64,000 bases of DNA from an uncultured Nodularia sp. (GCA_903911355.1 CAIWDD010000088.1:38006-102005), one strand, 5' to 3'. Numbered from the stretch's first letter, positions 54,124 through 64,000 are shown. Made by a program: numbers and translations. The notes: generated by a model not told the origin, from the letters alone.

Positions 54124-55215
54124 GACAGGAAAAAGATTACTAAAGTCCTATGAGAGCGGACGAATGAATGTATATAATACTGCCATAACTTCCTTCTGCA
54201 TTAACGGTTAAATTTGTCAAAAAAATTAACTATTGTAGGGTGCGTTACGGATTTCATAGTAACGCATCGTCATTGAGCCTTTGGTGGTTGAACAGCTACC
54301 AACATTGTTTGCCTGGGAATTGAAACAAAATTGCGACATTAGCTGGAACTAACTGTCAAAAACTCCCTCATATATAACTATCTGATAATTTATGTACTCA
54401 TTGAATATTAGAATAATCTATGTATAAGATTGAAAGTTTCGATAGTGATAATGTTTGGTTTGGCTTAAATTACAATTCGATCAAGTATAATTGAATTAAT
54501 GAATAAAAAATCAAGAATCAAACAGGATTGCTAACAGCAAAGAATACGGGCATTTTGCCATTATTCCACTTAAAATCAGGTCTTTAGTTGAAAAAAAATG
54601 TGAAGATATCTCAAGGATAAAAAATCAAACCCATGTATCACAAATCATCCTGATATTGGTTTTGAATGCAACCAACGATCATATTTTATCTTTTTTTAGG
54701 AAATTATTGAGAATATTTAGCAATATAGGTTAAGATTTTGATATATTAAAAGCAAGTAGTCTCATGGAATCCGGGAATAGGTGGGTATTTTTTCTGGATA
54801 AAAACAGGCAAACAACAGGATTTTTATGGCTACGCCACGCCAGCTATGGGTTTCAAGCCTTTTCCAGCCTTGATATATATCAAGTATTGCCCTGGGAGTC
54901 AGTATGGCTAGGCTACGCAAGCTACCAGGTAAACTCAGCAAGTAGAATCTTTTGAACCAGCTAATAAAAAACAATACAAAATTAATTTGAAGGTTGCTGT
55001 AATATCTCTCCGGGGGTGAGTGAACTTTAATCTAGAGACTTTGTTAACCAGAAAGAAATTTATTAAAAATGATGCTATAAAGTGCCTACCTGCTTGTTAC
55101 TAGTAAATGCAGAATATTCTCGTTTATTGCTCAGGGTTGAAGCATCGTAGCCAAAATTACATGAGTTTTTTCTCATAATCTTCTGTTCATACAATTCACT
55201 AATGAGTAAATTTCG
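54124..55215. other. 1.1-kb gene-free stretch
   Basis: AT-rich, without recognised gene or terminator. A small repeat scrap (GTAGGGTGCGTTACGGATTT...AACGCATCG) lies at 54235-54270. A GC-richer patch at 54765-54960 has an imperfect inverted pattern (GGCTACGCCACGC...GGCTACGC) of the type found in cyanobacterial palindromes. Short open frames there do not resemble proteins. Confidence 0.45.
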
Positions 55216-56193
55216 ATGAATACTTTTTTTTGTTCTGATCATGCACGAGAAGTCGGAGAAGATATTATTGGTAGTGCTACAAATTATCAAACATATATTT
55301 TAGTTGAATGTCCTCAACCCTGGACTTATGAGGCTTTTCAATCTAAATGGGTACCAAATAATTTACAGGTTCTAGTAGAGGAAGTTCGGTGTGCTAGATT
55401 ACCCGTAAGGTTTCTTTTAATTGCGAATAATTATTCCCACAAAATCGACTACACCACCCTTTTGATTTATCAAAAACAAGAGGGTATGAGTCATGGATAC
55501 CAAAAATACGAGTTTAAACTACCACATATTGAACAAGTAGCGGGGGTGGTAAAACAATATTTATGGGGAAAAATATCCGACTATGAAATAGATACAGGTA
55601 TAACTAGAGATATTTTAGTCTGTACCCACGGTAGCCATGATCAATGTTGCGCTAGATATGGTAGTCCTTTTTATTTCCAAGCTAGGACGACAGTGACGGA
55701 TTTGGGGTTGGATCATGTGAGGATTTGGAAATCTAGCCATTTTGGTGGACATCGATTTGCACCAACAGCAATAGATTTACCAGATGGTAGATATTATGGT
55801 GTTCTCAATCAGGAATCCCTGAGGTCAATTTTAACTCGTACAGGTGATATAGAATCTCTCAGGAAAGTATATAGAGGCTGGGGAGTTCTACCTAGTGCGC
55901 TACAAATCTTAGAAAGAGAACTGATGTTATATCACGGGTGGGATTGGTTTAATTATCAAGTAGGGGGGAAAATTATTCAGCAGAGTTTAGATAACAATAC
56001 AATTTTAGCCGAGTTAAGTTTTGAGGACTCACATGGTTCTCTATTTATTTACGAGGCGAAACTTGTCAAAGACAAAACAAGAACACTGGAAATCAAGGGT
56101 TCTTGTAATGCCAAAGAAAATTCTGTATTTGTCAAATATGCTGTAGATAGTATGAGAATTGTATGTAATAAAGTTGTAACTTTGAGTAATTAA
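55216..56193 (+). CDS. Sucrase/ferredoxin-like family protein
   Basis: A 325-residue protein of the Suc/Fer-like family, related to thioredoxin-fold [2Fe-2S] ferredoxins. The cluster motif region is LVCTHGSHDQCCARYG, with Cys residues in the C-x8-CC pattern, and WKSSHFGGHRFAPTAIDLPDGRYYG is the conserved second block with another His. The protein is probably a cytosolic redox protein; some relatives sit in siderophore loci, but no such genes are present here. It stands alone, after a gene-free kilobase. Confidence 0.87.
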   Translation: MNTFFCSDHAREVGEDIIGSATNYQTYILVECPQPWTYEAFQSKWVPNNLQVLVEEVRCARLPVRFLLIANNYSHKIDYTTLLIYQKQEGMSHGYQKYEFKLPHIEQVAGVVKQYLWGKISDYEIDTGITRDILVCTHGSHDQCCARYGSPFYFQARTTVTDLGLDHVRIWKSSHFGGHRFAPTAIDLPDGRYYGVLNQESLRSILTRTGDIESLRKVYRGWGVLPSALQILERELMLYHGWDWFNYQVGGKIIQQSLDNNTILAELSFEDSHGSLFIYEAKLVKDKTRTLEIKGSCNAKENSVFVKYAVDSMRIVCNKVVTLSN

Positions 56194-56325
56194 GGCTTAC
56201 TGATTTACAAAGATGATGAGGTTGTTATCTACCAAATAGCTAGTAAAAATAAGCTCTCAATCATTGCAAATTTTAAACAACAAAACTCAGGGTTTAACAA
56301 ACCACACCTTTATAGGAAACACCAG

Positions 56326-58206
56326 TTAAGAACCGAGCATTTGCAAATTATGTAACGTAGCATATAGTCCACCAGCTTGTAACAATTCCTCATGGCTTCC
56401 TGCTTCGACTAATTCACCTCGCTGCAACACAAAAATTCGATTTACATTGCGAATTGTGGACAACCGGTGAGCAATAATAATGGCGGTACGCCTCACTAAA
56501 ACTTGGTTTAATGCCTCTTGGACTAAGGTTTCTGTATTCACATCTAAACTAGCGGTGGCTTCATCCAAAACTAGAATTTGTGGGTTACGAATTGCGGCAC
56601 GTGCGAAGGCTAAAAGTTGCTTTTGACCACCAGAAATATTTGTGCCTCGTTGCCGCAGTTTAGTATCATACCCTTGGGGTAATTGTTCAATAAACTCAGC
56701 AATATTGGTTTTACTGGCAGCTTGTTTAATTTCTTCAAGGGGATAATAGTCGCCTAAAGTGATGTTACTTTTAACGTCACCAGCAAATAAAAAGCCTTCT
56801 TGCAAAATTACTGCCATATAGCGTCGTAAGTCCGCCTGTGCTAGCTCCCGAATATCTACGCCATCTAGTAAAATGCGCCCTTGGGTTGGTTCATAAAGAC
56901 GGCACAATAGCCGAATAACTGAAGTTTTTCCCGCACCGGTCGGACCGACTAATGCGACTTTTTCGCCGGGATGAATTACGAAACTTAAGTTTTTAATTAC
57001 ATAATCATCGTCTTTGTAAGCAAACCAGACATTTTCAAAACGAATTTCTCCCAATTGTACAGGAGTGTCAAAATCTTGGGATTCTATCTTACCAACTATT
57101 TCATCTATATAACCAAAAGTTGAATCAAATATAGAAAAGCGAGGATGACTAGTATCGCGGATTTCTATGGGTTCATCTAAAATGTTGATAATGCGTTCAA
57201 TGGCGGTAAAACCAGCTTGGATGACGGTAAATTTTTCGGCAAAATCTCTTAAAGGGTCAAATAGTCGCTGGGCATATAAGATAAATGCTGCTAAAATTCC
57301 GAAGGTGAGGAAATCACCTAAGAGCAACCAACCACCTAACAACAGAACCCCAGCGATCGCCATTAGTGCTATCCATTCTAAAGTTGCTGAAACAGCGGAA
57401 TCATAAAAAATGGTTTTATCTATTTCCTGGATGTAACGTTGATTTGTGTGGCGAAATAATTCCGCATTAAATTTTTCTCTTCGGAACAACTGAACTACAT
57501 TAATACCAACTATATTTTCTTGTAACTGAGAATTTAAACTAGAAAGTTCTTCCCGTACCTTATAATTGGCTTGGCGATACTTTTGCTGAAAGTAAATAAT
57601 TAACCAAGTAATGGGTAGGAGTATCAGCAGCAGCAAGCAAGCAAGTTTCCACTCAATGGAAAACATAATAGCGATGATCACCAGCATACTAAATACATTG
57701 GAGACAATACCGATGGCGCCGGTGGAAAAGACATCCCCTAATACTTCCACATCGCTGGTGAGTCGAGTAATTAATTTACCTACGGGTGTACGGTCAAAAA
57801 AACGTACTGCTAAAGATGTGACATGGTGAAATAAATCCTGGCGAATTGCGGCTGTAATATTTTGTCCCAGCTTTTGTAGTATATAACCCTGAATGCCAAT
57901 TAATACCAGTCGGATGGCGATCGCTACAAGTATTAATATTAGTAGAATATTTAACCCTTCCCTCAATGGGAGATTTCTGAGTAACTCATAGGTACTTGGT
58001 TCATTGCGAATCAGAGAAATCACCTGTCCAATCAACAGTGGTTGCACTGCGTTGGCTAATGCAATGGGTACAAGTAGGACTATTGCCAGTGTCAGCAGTT
58101 TTCCATGGCGACGAGCATAGGGCAATAGACGTAAAAATAACCGCCAGTCATTGTTATTTGAGCGGTTGTTCCCGTGGGATTTGTTTACAGATTGGTAATT
58201 GCTCAT
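56326..58206 (-). CDS. ABC transporter, fused permease and ATPase (MsbA/MdlB type)
   Basis: A half-transporter of about 626 residues that works as a dimer. Six membrane helices occupy about 35-320 and the nucleotide-binding domain follows from about 375. It has Walker A GPTGAGKT, signature ISGGQKQLLAFARAAIRNP, Walker B ILVLDEATASLD and switch IIAHRLSTI. The EVLGDVFSTGAIGI and IYFQQKYRQANYKVREE loops are typical of lipid or multidrug exporters. I prefer ATG 58206, which has GGGAG 7 bp upstream, to the GTG at 58212. That ribosome-binding site lies in an insertion-sequence end immediately upstream. Confidence 0.94.
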   Translation of the reverse strand: MSNYQSVNKSHGNNRSNNNDWRLFLRLLPYARRHGKLLTLAIVLLVPIALANAVQPLLIGQVISLIRNEPSTYELLRNLPLREGLNILLILILVAIAIRLVLIGIQGYILQKLGQNITAAIRQDLFHHVTSLAVRFFDRTPVGKLITRLTSDVEVLGDVFSTGAIGIVSNVFSMLVIIAIMFSIEWKLACLLLLILLPITWLIIYFQQKYRQANYKVREELSSLNSQLQENIVGINVVQLFRREKFNAELFRHTNQRYIQEIDKTIFYDSAVSATLEWIALMAIAGVLLLGGWLLLGDFLTFGILAAFILYAQRLFDPLRDFAEKFTVIQAGFTAIERIINILDEPIEIRDTSHPRFSIFDSTFGYIDEIVGKIESQDFDTPVQLGEIRFENVWFAYKDDDYVIKNLSFVIHPGEKVALVGPTGAGKTSVIRLLCRLYEPTQGRILLDGVDIRELAQADLRRYMAVILQEGFLFAGDVKSNITLGDYYPLEEIKQAASKTNIAEFIEQLPQGYDTKLRQRGTNISGGQKQLLAFARAAIRNPQILVLDEATASLDVNTETLVQEALNQVLVRRTAIIIAHRLSTIRNVNRIFVLQRGELVEAGSHEELLQAGGLYATLHNLQMLGS

Positions 58207-58212
58207 ATTCAC

Positions 58213-58330
58213 ACTCCCACGGCTAAAAGCACATGGGATTCTTGCTTCATCTAGCCAACTTACTTAGAGGAGTTTCTTCCCATTCGCAGAGATTGTTCTG
58301 TCCACAAGCTTGATATTCCCTATGCCCCAC
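58213..58330 (-). mobile_element. TnpB-type insertion-sequence 3' remnant
   Basis: The minus strand reads GHREYQACGQNNLCEWEETPLSKLAR and stop, like the tail of TnpB genes of IS200/IS605 and IS607 elements in cyanobacteria. The characteristic end (GCTTTTAGCCGTGGGAGTG) follows next to the ABC transporter start. The rest of the element is missing. Confidence 0.5.
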
Positions 58331-58410
58331 ATTACTATTTTATTTTACAATAATGTTTAGATAAAATCAATACTAAGTTGATCTTTGTCATCCTATTTAG
58401 GGTAGAAAGT

Positions 58411-58662
58411 CTAACTTTCTGTGCGTGTCATCGAACCGGCGATGAAGGCTCCCAAAACCGTACCCATCCATAATCCAGTTGTACTACCTTGCCATGTTGC
58501 TCCTGGTGTTACCCAAACATTACACATGAATTTTAAGCCCCAAGACTGGTTTTGACAGTTCTGGTTATGTAGCATTGATGTCATGTGTCCACCGATGTAA
58601 GCACCAAAAAGACCTAGTGTCACAGCTAAGAATGTGCAAGTTAAAAATCTATTTTTCATCAT
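58411..58662 (-). CDS. Small membrane protein of unknown function
   Basis: A protein of about 83 residues with two hydrophobic helices (FLTCTFLAVTLGLFGAYIGG and TTGLWMGTVLGAFIAGSM) around a loop with two cysteines (NCQNQSWGLKFMCNVW) that could form a disulfide. I place the start at MMKNRF (58662); the frame is open to 58680. No family is recognised. It lies between ppc and the ABC transporter on the same strand. Confidence 0.65.
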   Translation of the reverse strand: MMKNRFLTCTFLAVTLGLFGAYIGGHMTSMLHNQNCQNQSWGLKFMCNVWVTPGATWQGSTTGLWMGTVLGAFIAGSMTRTES

Positions 58663-58681
58663 TAATGCTAGTTCTAGCAAT

Positions 58682-58707
58682 GGTGGGTTACGCTACCCTA
58701 ACCCACC
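58682..58707. repeat. Hairpin 3' of ppc
   Basis: GGTGGGTTA (58682-58690) pairs with TAACCCACC (58699-58707), loop CGCTACCC. This is a common cyanobacterial palindrome. With no T-run it is at best a weak terminator for ppc. Confidence 0.7.
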
Positions 58708-58730
58708 CTACAGTTTTTGCTGTTCTTTGA

Positions 58731-61700
58731 TCAACCTGTATTTCTCATCCCGGCGGCAATACCATTAATAGTTAACAGTGCGCCTCTGAGTAACTCACCT
58801 TTGCTATATCTAGAATTAATCACACCAGATGTAGTAGTTAGGTTACGTGATTCACGCAAGCGTTTGAGTAGGGAAACTTGGATGAAACCTAAAGGTAAAA
58901 TCGTACCATTACGTAACTGTACTGAACGCTGCAAGACGGGATCACCATCCAAGAGCCGAGTATGTCCAGTGATTTTCAGCACTAAATCTCTAGTGAGATA
59001 GAATTCGTTGGCAATTTGCTCGAATACTTTTTCTAGTCTGGCTTTATCTTCAGGATTAGCTAATTCTTCCACGTAGTGATGGGCCATTTGCATATCTACT
59101 TTGGCCAGGGTCATTTCTGCTTTGGAAATCACCATTTTGAAGAAAGGCCACTTGAGATAAAAGTAGCGCAGTAATTTCAGATGTTCTTCGGGTTCTTCAT
59201 TGAGGAATCCCTGTAAAGCTGCACCCATACCATACCACGAAGGCAATAAGAAACGGGTTTGTGTCCAGCTAAATACCCAGGGAATGGCGCGTAAACTGCT
59301 GAGGTCTTTTTTTCCTGATGGTCGCCGCGCTGGACGGGAGCTAATTTGTAACTGGCTAATTTCTTCAATAGGGGTAACTTGGTGGAAAAAGTCGATAAAA
59401 TCCGGTTGCTCGTAAATCAACTGGCGATAATGTTGACGCGATCGCCCGGCTAATTCTTCCATAATCTCATTCCAAGGTTCGATATCATCAAAACCTGTTC
59501 GTAGTAAACTAGCTTCAATTACCGCAGTGGTAATAGTTTCCAAGTTGTACATAGCTAAGTCCAGCAAGGAGTATTTAGAAGCTAATACTTCCCCCTGTTC
59601 AGTAATCTTAATGCGCCCATTAATACTGAGACCTGGTTGAGCTAAAATCGCCTCGTAAGCTGGTCCCCCACCCCGTCCCACGGAACCACCCCGCCCGTGG
59701 AAAATTCGCAAATTTACACCGTATGCTTCAGCAATTTTCTGGAGTGATTTTTGGGCTTTATGGATTTCCCAGTTACTACTTAAAAAACCAGAATCTTTAT
59801 TGCTGTCAGAATACCCTAGCATGACTTCCTGTAAATTGGGAGTCAGGGGGGAAGCTGTGGTGGGGATGGGTAATGATGAGCCGTTTTCTTGACTAGCTTT
59901 AACTGCTTCATAGCCACCGGCTAATAAAGCTCGATATAATGGCAATTCAAATAACTGTCGCATGACGCTTCTGGAGCGTTGTAAGTCTTCGACTGTCTCG
60001 AATAAGGGCACAACTTGAATGGTTCCCACGGCGATGGCGGGGTCAAACAGTCGGGATTCTTTGGCTAATAGTAACACTTCCAAGACATCGCTCACTTGCC
60101 GACACATACTGATAATGTATGTTTGGCAGATGTTGACACCAAACTCTTGCTGTAGCGATCGCAATATCCGGAAAGTTTCAATGACATCGTTAGTTTTTGC
60201 CGAAAATGGCAATTCTGACGGAATTAGCGGCCTGCGGGTTTGTAGTTCCCCTGTGAGCCAAGCAACTCGCTGTTCTTCGGATAGTTCATTGTAGGGTTGG
60301 GGTAGTATTTGCAGATATTCCAGAATCTCATTTAAAGCATCAGAATGTCTGGTGGATTCTTGGCGGATATCCAACTGAGTTAAGTTAAAGTCAAAAATTT
60401 CTACTTGACAGATGAGAGTTTCTAATTCCCCACAGCTCAAACCAGTTTCGGTTAAATTACGTGCAATTAACCGCAATTCTGCTAAAAACTCTGACCCGGA
60501 ACGATACATGGGGGCTTCTTCTCCTAGCACTCCCCCACTCAGGTTATGGTCAACTTTCACGCCTATACTGGGTGATATTTCTCGGTTATACAAAGATAAA
60601 TTGCGATCGCGAGTATTTTTCAACCGTCTGAGCACATAAGCCAGCTTTAACCGATAAGGTTCTTGGCGATATCGCAAAGCCAGTGCATCGTACACATCAC
60701 TTAACTGGGACTGGTCTATCTCCAAAGATTCGAGCAAGTCTGGTAAGACATCGCTCCAGTGCATTGACACACTCAATAATTCAATGAGCTGTTTCACTGA
60801 TTTAATATATCTTTCCAAAACCATTTGGCGCTGATAACAAGCTGTTTGCCAAGTGATTTCTGGTGTTACCGATGGGTTACCATCTCGATCTGAACCCACC
60901 CAAGAACCAAAAGAGCAGAAGTTTTTATGGGGCGGTTCTAGCCAATTAAAAGTCTTACCCAAAGCATATTTTAACCGCTTATACAGTTGAGGAATGCCAT
61001 CAAATAACACCTCTTGGAAGTAGTGTAAGGCATAATCTACCTCATCGAGTACCGTCGGTTTAAACTGGTGGAGTTCATCTGTGCGCCACCACAGGCGAAT
61101 TTCTTCGAGTAATTGTTCTCGCAAATCCGCCCCTTCCCACGGATATCCGCCTACTGTCCCTTCATTGCGATTTTCTACCGCATCTAGTTTTTGCAGCAGG
61201 TTGACTACCCGCCTTTGCTTATCGCGGATGGTGTGACGAACTATTTCAGTTGGGTGGGCTGTGAACACTAAACGCACATCCAACTGTGAAATCAGGCGTT
61301 GAATTTGCTGGGGTGGCACATTTAGCCTAAATAAATGGGGAAACAAAGTAGCAAATGTACCTTTTTGTTTATCAGTTGATTTATTTACCCAACTTGTTGT
61401 AGAGAATAGACTAATTGTCTGTGTACAAATTTCTTTTTCTTGGTTAACAATCAAGGCATCATCTTCTTGATGGTTAGAAGAATAGGCAGTGTTGGATAAA
61501 GCCCCTTCCTGAACTGTTTCTCCTTCCCCTGGTGAATAGCGAGTTAATTGCTGTCGCTGTTCATATTCCTGCTCTATGATGTTAATCAACTGGAAATACA
61601 ACGCAAAAGCCCGAGCCGCTCGAATCGCCTCATTGATATTCAGTTGTTCAATCAACTTCACAGCAGATGCGGCCTGGTCATTTGTGGCTTGTCCTTCCGG

Positions 61701-61871
61701 CGAACATAAGCCCCGCAATTGTCGCAATAGTTCCACCATTGTTTGACCACATTCCTGTCGGAGTACTGATTCCCACAATTCTTCTACCACTTGCAACCGA
61801 TGGCGCAAAAATAACTCTGAGCTAGGGTAAAAATTTACCCCTTGAGACAAACTGTATAAAATAGAACTCAT
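58731..61871 (-). CDS. ppc: Phosphoenolpyruvate carboxylase
   Basis: Carboxylates PEP to oxaloacetate, feeding C4 acids for amino acid and tetrapyrrole synthesis. About 1046 residues. Catalytic His block [19 protein letters not shown] (about 205-223). [24 protein letters not shown] follows, then the second His/Lys region [23 protein letters not shown] and the glycine loop [14 protein letters not shown] (about 720). It ends MRNTG with the conserved C-terminal Gly. I choose ATG 61871 ([22 protein letters not shown]), as in other Nostocales; the frame is open to 61889. A low-similarity insert at about 125-175 is normal for cyanobacteria. Confidence 0.97.
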   Translation of the reverse strand: MSSILYSLSQGVNFYPSSELFLRHRLQVVEELWESVLRQECGQTMVELLRQLRGLCSPEGQATNDQAASAVKLIEQLNINEAIRAARAFALYFQLINIIEQEYEQRQQLTRYSPGEGETVQEGALSNTAYSSNHQEDDALIVNQEKEICTQTISLFSTTSWVNKSTDKQKGTFATLFPHLFRLNVPPQQIQRLISQLDVRLVFTAHPTEIVRHTIRDKQRRVVNLLQKLDAVENRNEGTVGGYPWEGADLREQLLEEIRLWWRTDELHQFKPTVLDEVDYALHYFQEVLFDGIPQLYKRLKYALGKTFNWLEPPHKNFCSFGSWVGSDRDGNPSVTPEITWQTACYQRQMVLERYIKSVKQLIELLSVSMHWSDVLPDLLESLEIDQSQLSDVYDALALRYRQEPYRLKLAYVLRRLKNTRDRNLSLYNREISPSIGVKVDHNLSGGVLGEEAPMYRSGSEFLAELRLIARNLTETGLSCGELETLICQVEIFDFNLTQLDIRQESTRHSDALNEILEYLQILPQPYNELSEEQRVAWLTGELQTRRPLIPSELPFSAKTNDVIETFRILRSLQQEFGVNICQTYIISMCRQVSDVLEVLLLAKESRLFDPAIAVGTIQVVPLFETVEDLQRSRSVMRQLFELPLYRALLAGGYEAVKASQENGSSLPIPTTASPLTPNLQEVMLGYSDSNKDSGFLSSNWEIHKAQKSLQKIAEAYGVNLRIFHGRGGSVGRGGGPAYEAILAQPGLSINGRIKITEQGEVLASKYSLLDLAMYNLETITTAVIEASLLRTGFDDIEPWNEIMEELAGRSRQHYRQLIYEQPDFIDFFHQVTPIEEISQLQISSRPARRPSGKKDLSSLRAIPWVFSWTQTRFLLPSWYGMGAALQGFLNEEPEEHLKLLRYFYLKWPFFKMVISKAEMTLAKVDMQMAHHYVEELANPEDKARLEKVFEQIANEFYLTRDLVLKITGHTRLLDGDPVLQRSVQLRNGTILPLGFIQVSLLKRLRESRNLTTTSGVINSRYSKGELLRGALLTINGIAAGMRNTG

Positions 61872-61984
61872 AATTGCTGCTCTTGTCAAGCTGATTACTG
61901 TTTACATCCTATAGACTTACATCCCATAGACGAAATTAATTCTCAGGGAAAAACCTTGAGGATTTTAGCTTCTAAATATATTTT

Positions 61985-62242
61985 TTAATCTGTTTGTCTA
62001 CCTCTGGTGCTTGTATCCCAACTGTTGTTAACTGGAAAAGGGAGAATTGGCAGGCGATCGCCGCGAAACAATTCTTCACTAGCTTCGCCTATAGATTCTA
62101 GGGCTTTGACTGTGGCTTTTTCTGCGGTGAGCAGCAGTAGTAAAGACCCTGTACCTATTTGTAAAAGAAAAGATGGGGGAATGCTCAACAAAGGCAGATT
62201 AAATCCGATATTCTCTGAAGATTTTTGGTTAGTAGAAGTCAT
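61985..62242 (-). CDS. Conserved hypothetical protein
   Basis: An 85-residue protein: polar start, then a hydrophobic stretch (LLSIPPSFLLQIGTGSLLLLLTAEKATVKALESIG) and a C-terminus with ELFRGDRLPILPFPVNNS. It may be membrane-associated. I do not know its function. It lies upstream of ppc on the same strand, with about 110 bp between them. Confidence 0.6.
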   Translation of the reverse strand: MTSTNQKSSENIGFNLPLLSIPPSFLLQIGTGSLLLLLTAEKATVKALESIGEASEELFRGDRLPILPFPVNNSWDTSTRGRQTD

Positions 62243-62263
62243 TGCTAATTCTTAGTTGTTGGC

Positions 62264-62437
62264 TGATTGACACTCCCCTACCTCTAATGGTAGGGCTAGT
62301 AGCACCACTTGAGTAGGATTCGACGTTAATTAAATAGTCGCTGTCATCCCTGGTTTTTGATGCTTTCGATTTTTCCATTCTCGGCGTAGTTTCTGAAGGT
62401 CTTTAGGTCTAATCCTATATATTCTACTGCTTCTCTA
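62264..62437 (-). pseudogene. IS607-type TnpA (MerR-like domain) remnant with IS end
   Basis: Minus-strand reading from 62437: REAVEYIGLDLKTFRNYAENG, then KIESIKNQG, then after a frameshift QRLFN and VESY. This is the N-terminal helix-turn-helix of IS607-family serine recombinases. A CCTACC...GGTAGG hairpin (about 62276-62292) with CACTCCCC marks an element end. The start of the gene is cut off by the element at 62438-62650. Confidence 0.6.
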
Positions 62438-62650
62438 AGAGGATGTTTTAAAAGGTATGATTAGTGTATCAAATATTGTTTTACCCCACCCTAACCCTCC
62501 CCTTGTAAGGGGAGGGTACTGGATTTTATTGTTTTTTGTGTGTTCCCCAATCCTTCCCAATCCTTCCCAGTCCTTCGGTGTGTTCCCTGTTCCCTGTTCC
62601 CTGTTCCCTAATATAAAAATTACCTGTTTAATACTTTCCAAACATCCTCT
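62438..62650 (+). mobile_element. ~213-bp non-autonomous element (AGAGGATGTTT family), copy 3
   Basis: The best-preserved copy. Perfect 11-bp termini AGAGGATGTTT (62438-62448) and AAACATCCTCT (62640-62650). The interior is as in copies 1 and 2, including the CCCTAACCCTCCCC hairpin and heptamer block. It sits inside the IS607 remnant. Confidence 0.92.
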
Positions 62651-62841
62651 AAGCATGAAAAAGACTTGCTCACATGTGTTGTCTATATCTTGTCGGATTT
62701 CGGCAGCCCACGAAGTAAGACAAATGTTAGGGTGGAGGTTGATTGATCAAGGTATTGATAAGTAAATCTAATACTTGCACGTAATTAAATCAGAAAATTT
62801 ATATTTCACTAAAGGTGAATACATGTTAAGTTTATTAGAGC

Positions 62842-62862
62842 AGACGGATAAAAAAACCGTCT
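62842..62862 (+). promoter_or_regulatory. psbA 5'-leader hairpin
   Basis: AGACGG (62842-62847) pairs with CCGTCT (62857-62862) over an A-rich loop, 36 bp before the psbA ATG. It could influence mRNA stability or light-dependent translation. No strong Shine-Dalgarno sequence follows. Confidence 0.45.
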
Positions 62863-62897
62863 AATTGGTTACAGAAATACATCGCAATCATAAACAA

Positions 62898-63980
62898 ATG
62901 ACCACAACCTTACAACAGCGCCAAAGCGCCAACGTATGGGATCGCTTCTGCGAGTGGATCACCAGCACCGATAACCGGATTTACATCGGTTGGTTCGGCG
63001 TACTCATGATCCCCACCCTCCTAGCTGCTACCACCTGCTTCATCATCGCCTTCATCGCTGCTCCTCCTGTAGACATCGATGGTATCCGCGAACCAGTAGC
63101 TGGCTCCTTAATCTACGGAAACAACATCATCTCTGGTGCAGTTGTTCCTTCCTCCAACGCCATCGGCTTACACTTCTACCCAATCTGGGAAGCAGCTTCT
63201 TTAGATGAGTGGTTGTACAACGGTGGTCCTTACCAGTTGGTAATTTTCCACTTCCTCATTGGTTGCGCTTGCTACTTAGGTCGTCAGTGGGAACTATCTT
63301 ACCGCTTGGGTATGCGTCCTTGGATCTGTGTAGCTTACTCTGCGCCTTTGGCATCTGCTACCGCAGTATTCCTCATCTACCCCATCGGTCAAGGTTCATT
63401 CTCTGATGGTATGCCTTTAGGTATCTCTGGAACCTTCAACTTCATGATTGTGTTCCAAGCAGAACATAACATCTTGATGCACCCCTTCCATATGTTGGGT
63501 GTAGCTGGTGTATTCGGTGGTTCCTTGTTCTCTGCAATGCACGGTTCCTTGGTAACTTCCTCCTTGGTACGTGAAACAACCGAAACCGAATCTCAAAACT
63601 ACGGTTACAAGTTCGGTCAAGAAGAAGAAACCTACAACATCGTAGCTGCTCACGGTTACTTTGGTCGTTTAATCTTCCAATACGCTTCCTTCAACAACAG
63701 CCGTTCACTACACTTCTTCCTAGCTGCTTGGCCTGTAATCGGTATCTGGTTCACCGCACTAGGTGTAAGCACCATGGCGTTCAACTTGAACGGTTTCAAC
63801 TTCAACCAATCAGTAATTGACTCTCAAGGTCGCGTCATCGCTACCTGGGCTGATGTCATCAACCGCGCTAACCTGGGTATGGAAGTAATGCACGAGCGTA
63901 ACGCTCACAACTTCCCCTTAGACTTGGCTGCTGGTGAAGTTGCTCCTGTTGCTTTGACTGCTCCTGCAATCAACGGCTAA
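62898..63980 (+). CDS. psbA: Photosystem II D1 protein
   Basis: The reaction-centre protein D1 of photosystem II in the thylakoid membrane. 360 residues, five membrane helices. [17 protein letters not shown] places Gln at position 130, the state seen in the low-light D1:1 form (Glu in the high-light form). [15 protein letters not shown] holds the His215 region, and the C-terminus [22 protein letters not shown] is the 16-residue extension removed after Ala344. I start at ATG 62898 ([10 protein letters not shown]), the universal beginning; 62865 adds 11 foreign residues. Codon use is markedly more C-ending than in its neighbours, fitting very high expression. Confidence 0.99.
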   Translation: MTTTLQQRQSANVWDRFCEWITSTDNRIYIGWFGVLMIPTLLAATTCFIIAFIAAPPVDIDGIREPVAGSLIYGNNIISGAVVPSSNAIGLHFYPIWEAASLDEWLYNGGPYQLVIFHFLIGCACYLGRQWELSYRLGMRPWICVAYSAPLASATAVFLIYPIGQGSFSDGMPLGISGTFNFMIVFQAEHNILMHPFHMLGVAGVFGGSLFSAMHGSLVTSSLVRETTETESQNYGYKFGQEEETYNIVAAHGYFGRLIFQYASFNNSRSLHFFLAAWPVIGIWFTALGVSTMAFNLNGFNFNQSVIDSQGRVIATWADVINRANLGMEVMHERNAHNFPLDLAAGEVAPVALTAPAING

Positions 63981-64000
63981 TCATAAACTTTAGCTGAATC

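Noticed and set aside
54762..54974. ORFs on both strands in the gene-free kilobase
   Set aside because: They mirror each other across a GC-rich palindrome-like patch and resemble no protein.
62457..62765. 102-codon plus-strand ORF before psbA
   Set aside because: It begins inside the AGAGGATGTTT repeat element and reads through heptamer repeats; not protein-like.
62865..62897. Longer start for psbA
   Set aside because: D1 proteins begin MTTTLQQR; the extra 11 codons are not conserved and the hairpin leader lies just upstream.

Overview
The window comes from a filamentous, probably heterocyst-forming cyanobacterium (Nostocales). The evidence is a complete psbA coding for the photosystem II D1 protein, very frequent HIP1 octamers (GCGATCGC), dispersed heptamer repeats of the TTCCCTG/TTCCCTA type, AT-rich intergenic DNA, and several protein families that are largely cyanobacterial (DUF3110, Suc/Fer-like, large TamB, Uma2 paralogues). 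The genus cannot be fixed from sequence reading alone.

Layout. 1-2.4 kb: the 3'-truncated gene of a copper P-type ATPase and, upstream of it, a 64-residue Atx1-like copper chaperone. 2.7-3.7 kb: a gene-free array of six terminator-like hairpins, all oriented for minus-strand transcription, with different but self-complementary stems. This is the strongest candidate for an undescribed element here, plausibly a tandem small-RNA array. 4.1-6.1 kb: tRNA-Val(GAC), whose 3' end cuts off an hsdR remnant, preceded in the same operon by a DUF4276 (TOPRIM-like) gene and an AAA ATPase gene, a likely two-gene defence module. 6.4-23.5 kb: mostly core genes (tex, leuS, GMC oxidoreductase, uvrB, rpe, an S8-like protease) with small membrane or hypothetical genes, including one with five exact 19-residue repeats. 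23.5-26.1 kb: a decayed defence patch with a frameshifted putative restriction enzyme gene, an intact cytosine methyltransferase, an IS5-type transposase scrap and the C-terminal part of a type III-like restriction gene. 26.7-34.8 kb: tmk, dacB, ilvB with a C-terminal zinc ribbon, an MFS transporter, a hydrolase-like protein and a ferrochelatase-like protein ending in six histidines.

35-40.4 kb is a second accessory island. A tightly overlapping minus-strand operon codes for an HNH nuclease, a 105-residue protein and a cysteine desulfurase. It lies near two Uma2 nucleases and a broken DUF4007 gene. DUF4007 and cysteine desulfurase point to a decayed or rearranged DNA phosphorothioation (Ssp/Dnd-like) locus. 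40.5-64 kb is again mostly core: FMN reductase, ftsH, BON protein, MerR regulator, Rieske oxygenase, a giant tamB, DUF3110, murQ, exoD-like, Suc/Fer-like, ABC exporter, ppc and psbA.

Mobile debris is abundant. There are three copies of a roughly 200-bp element with AGAGGATGTTT termini, a 134-bp MITE with perfect 16-bp inverted termini and perfect 10-bp target duplications, two copies of a roughly 100-bp heptamer-bearing repeat, several palindromic repeats, and remnants of IS5, IS607 and TnpB-type elements. In some places this debris has become functional sequence: the tex stop codon, the MTase C-terminus, and probable ribosome-binding sites of two genes lie in such elements.
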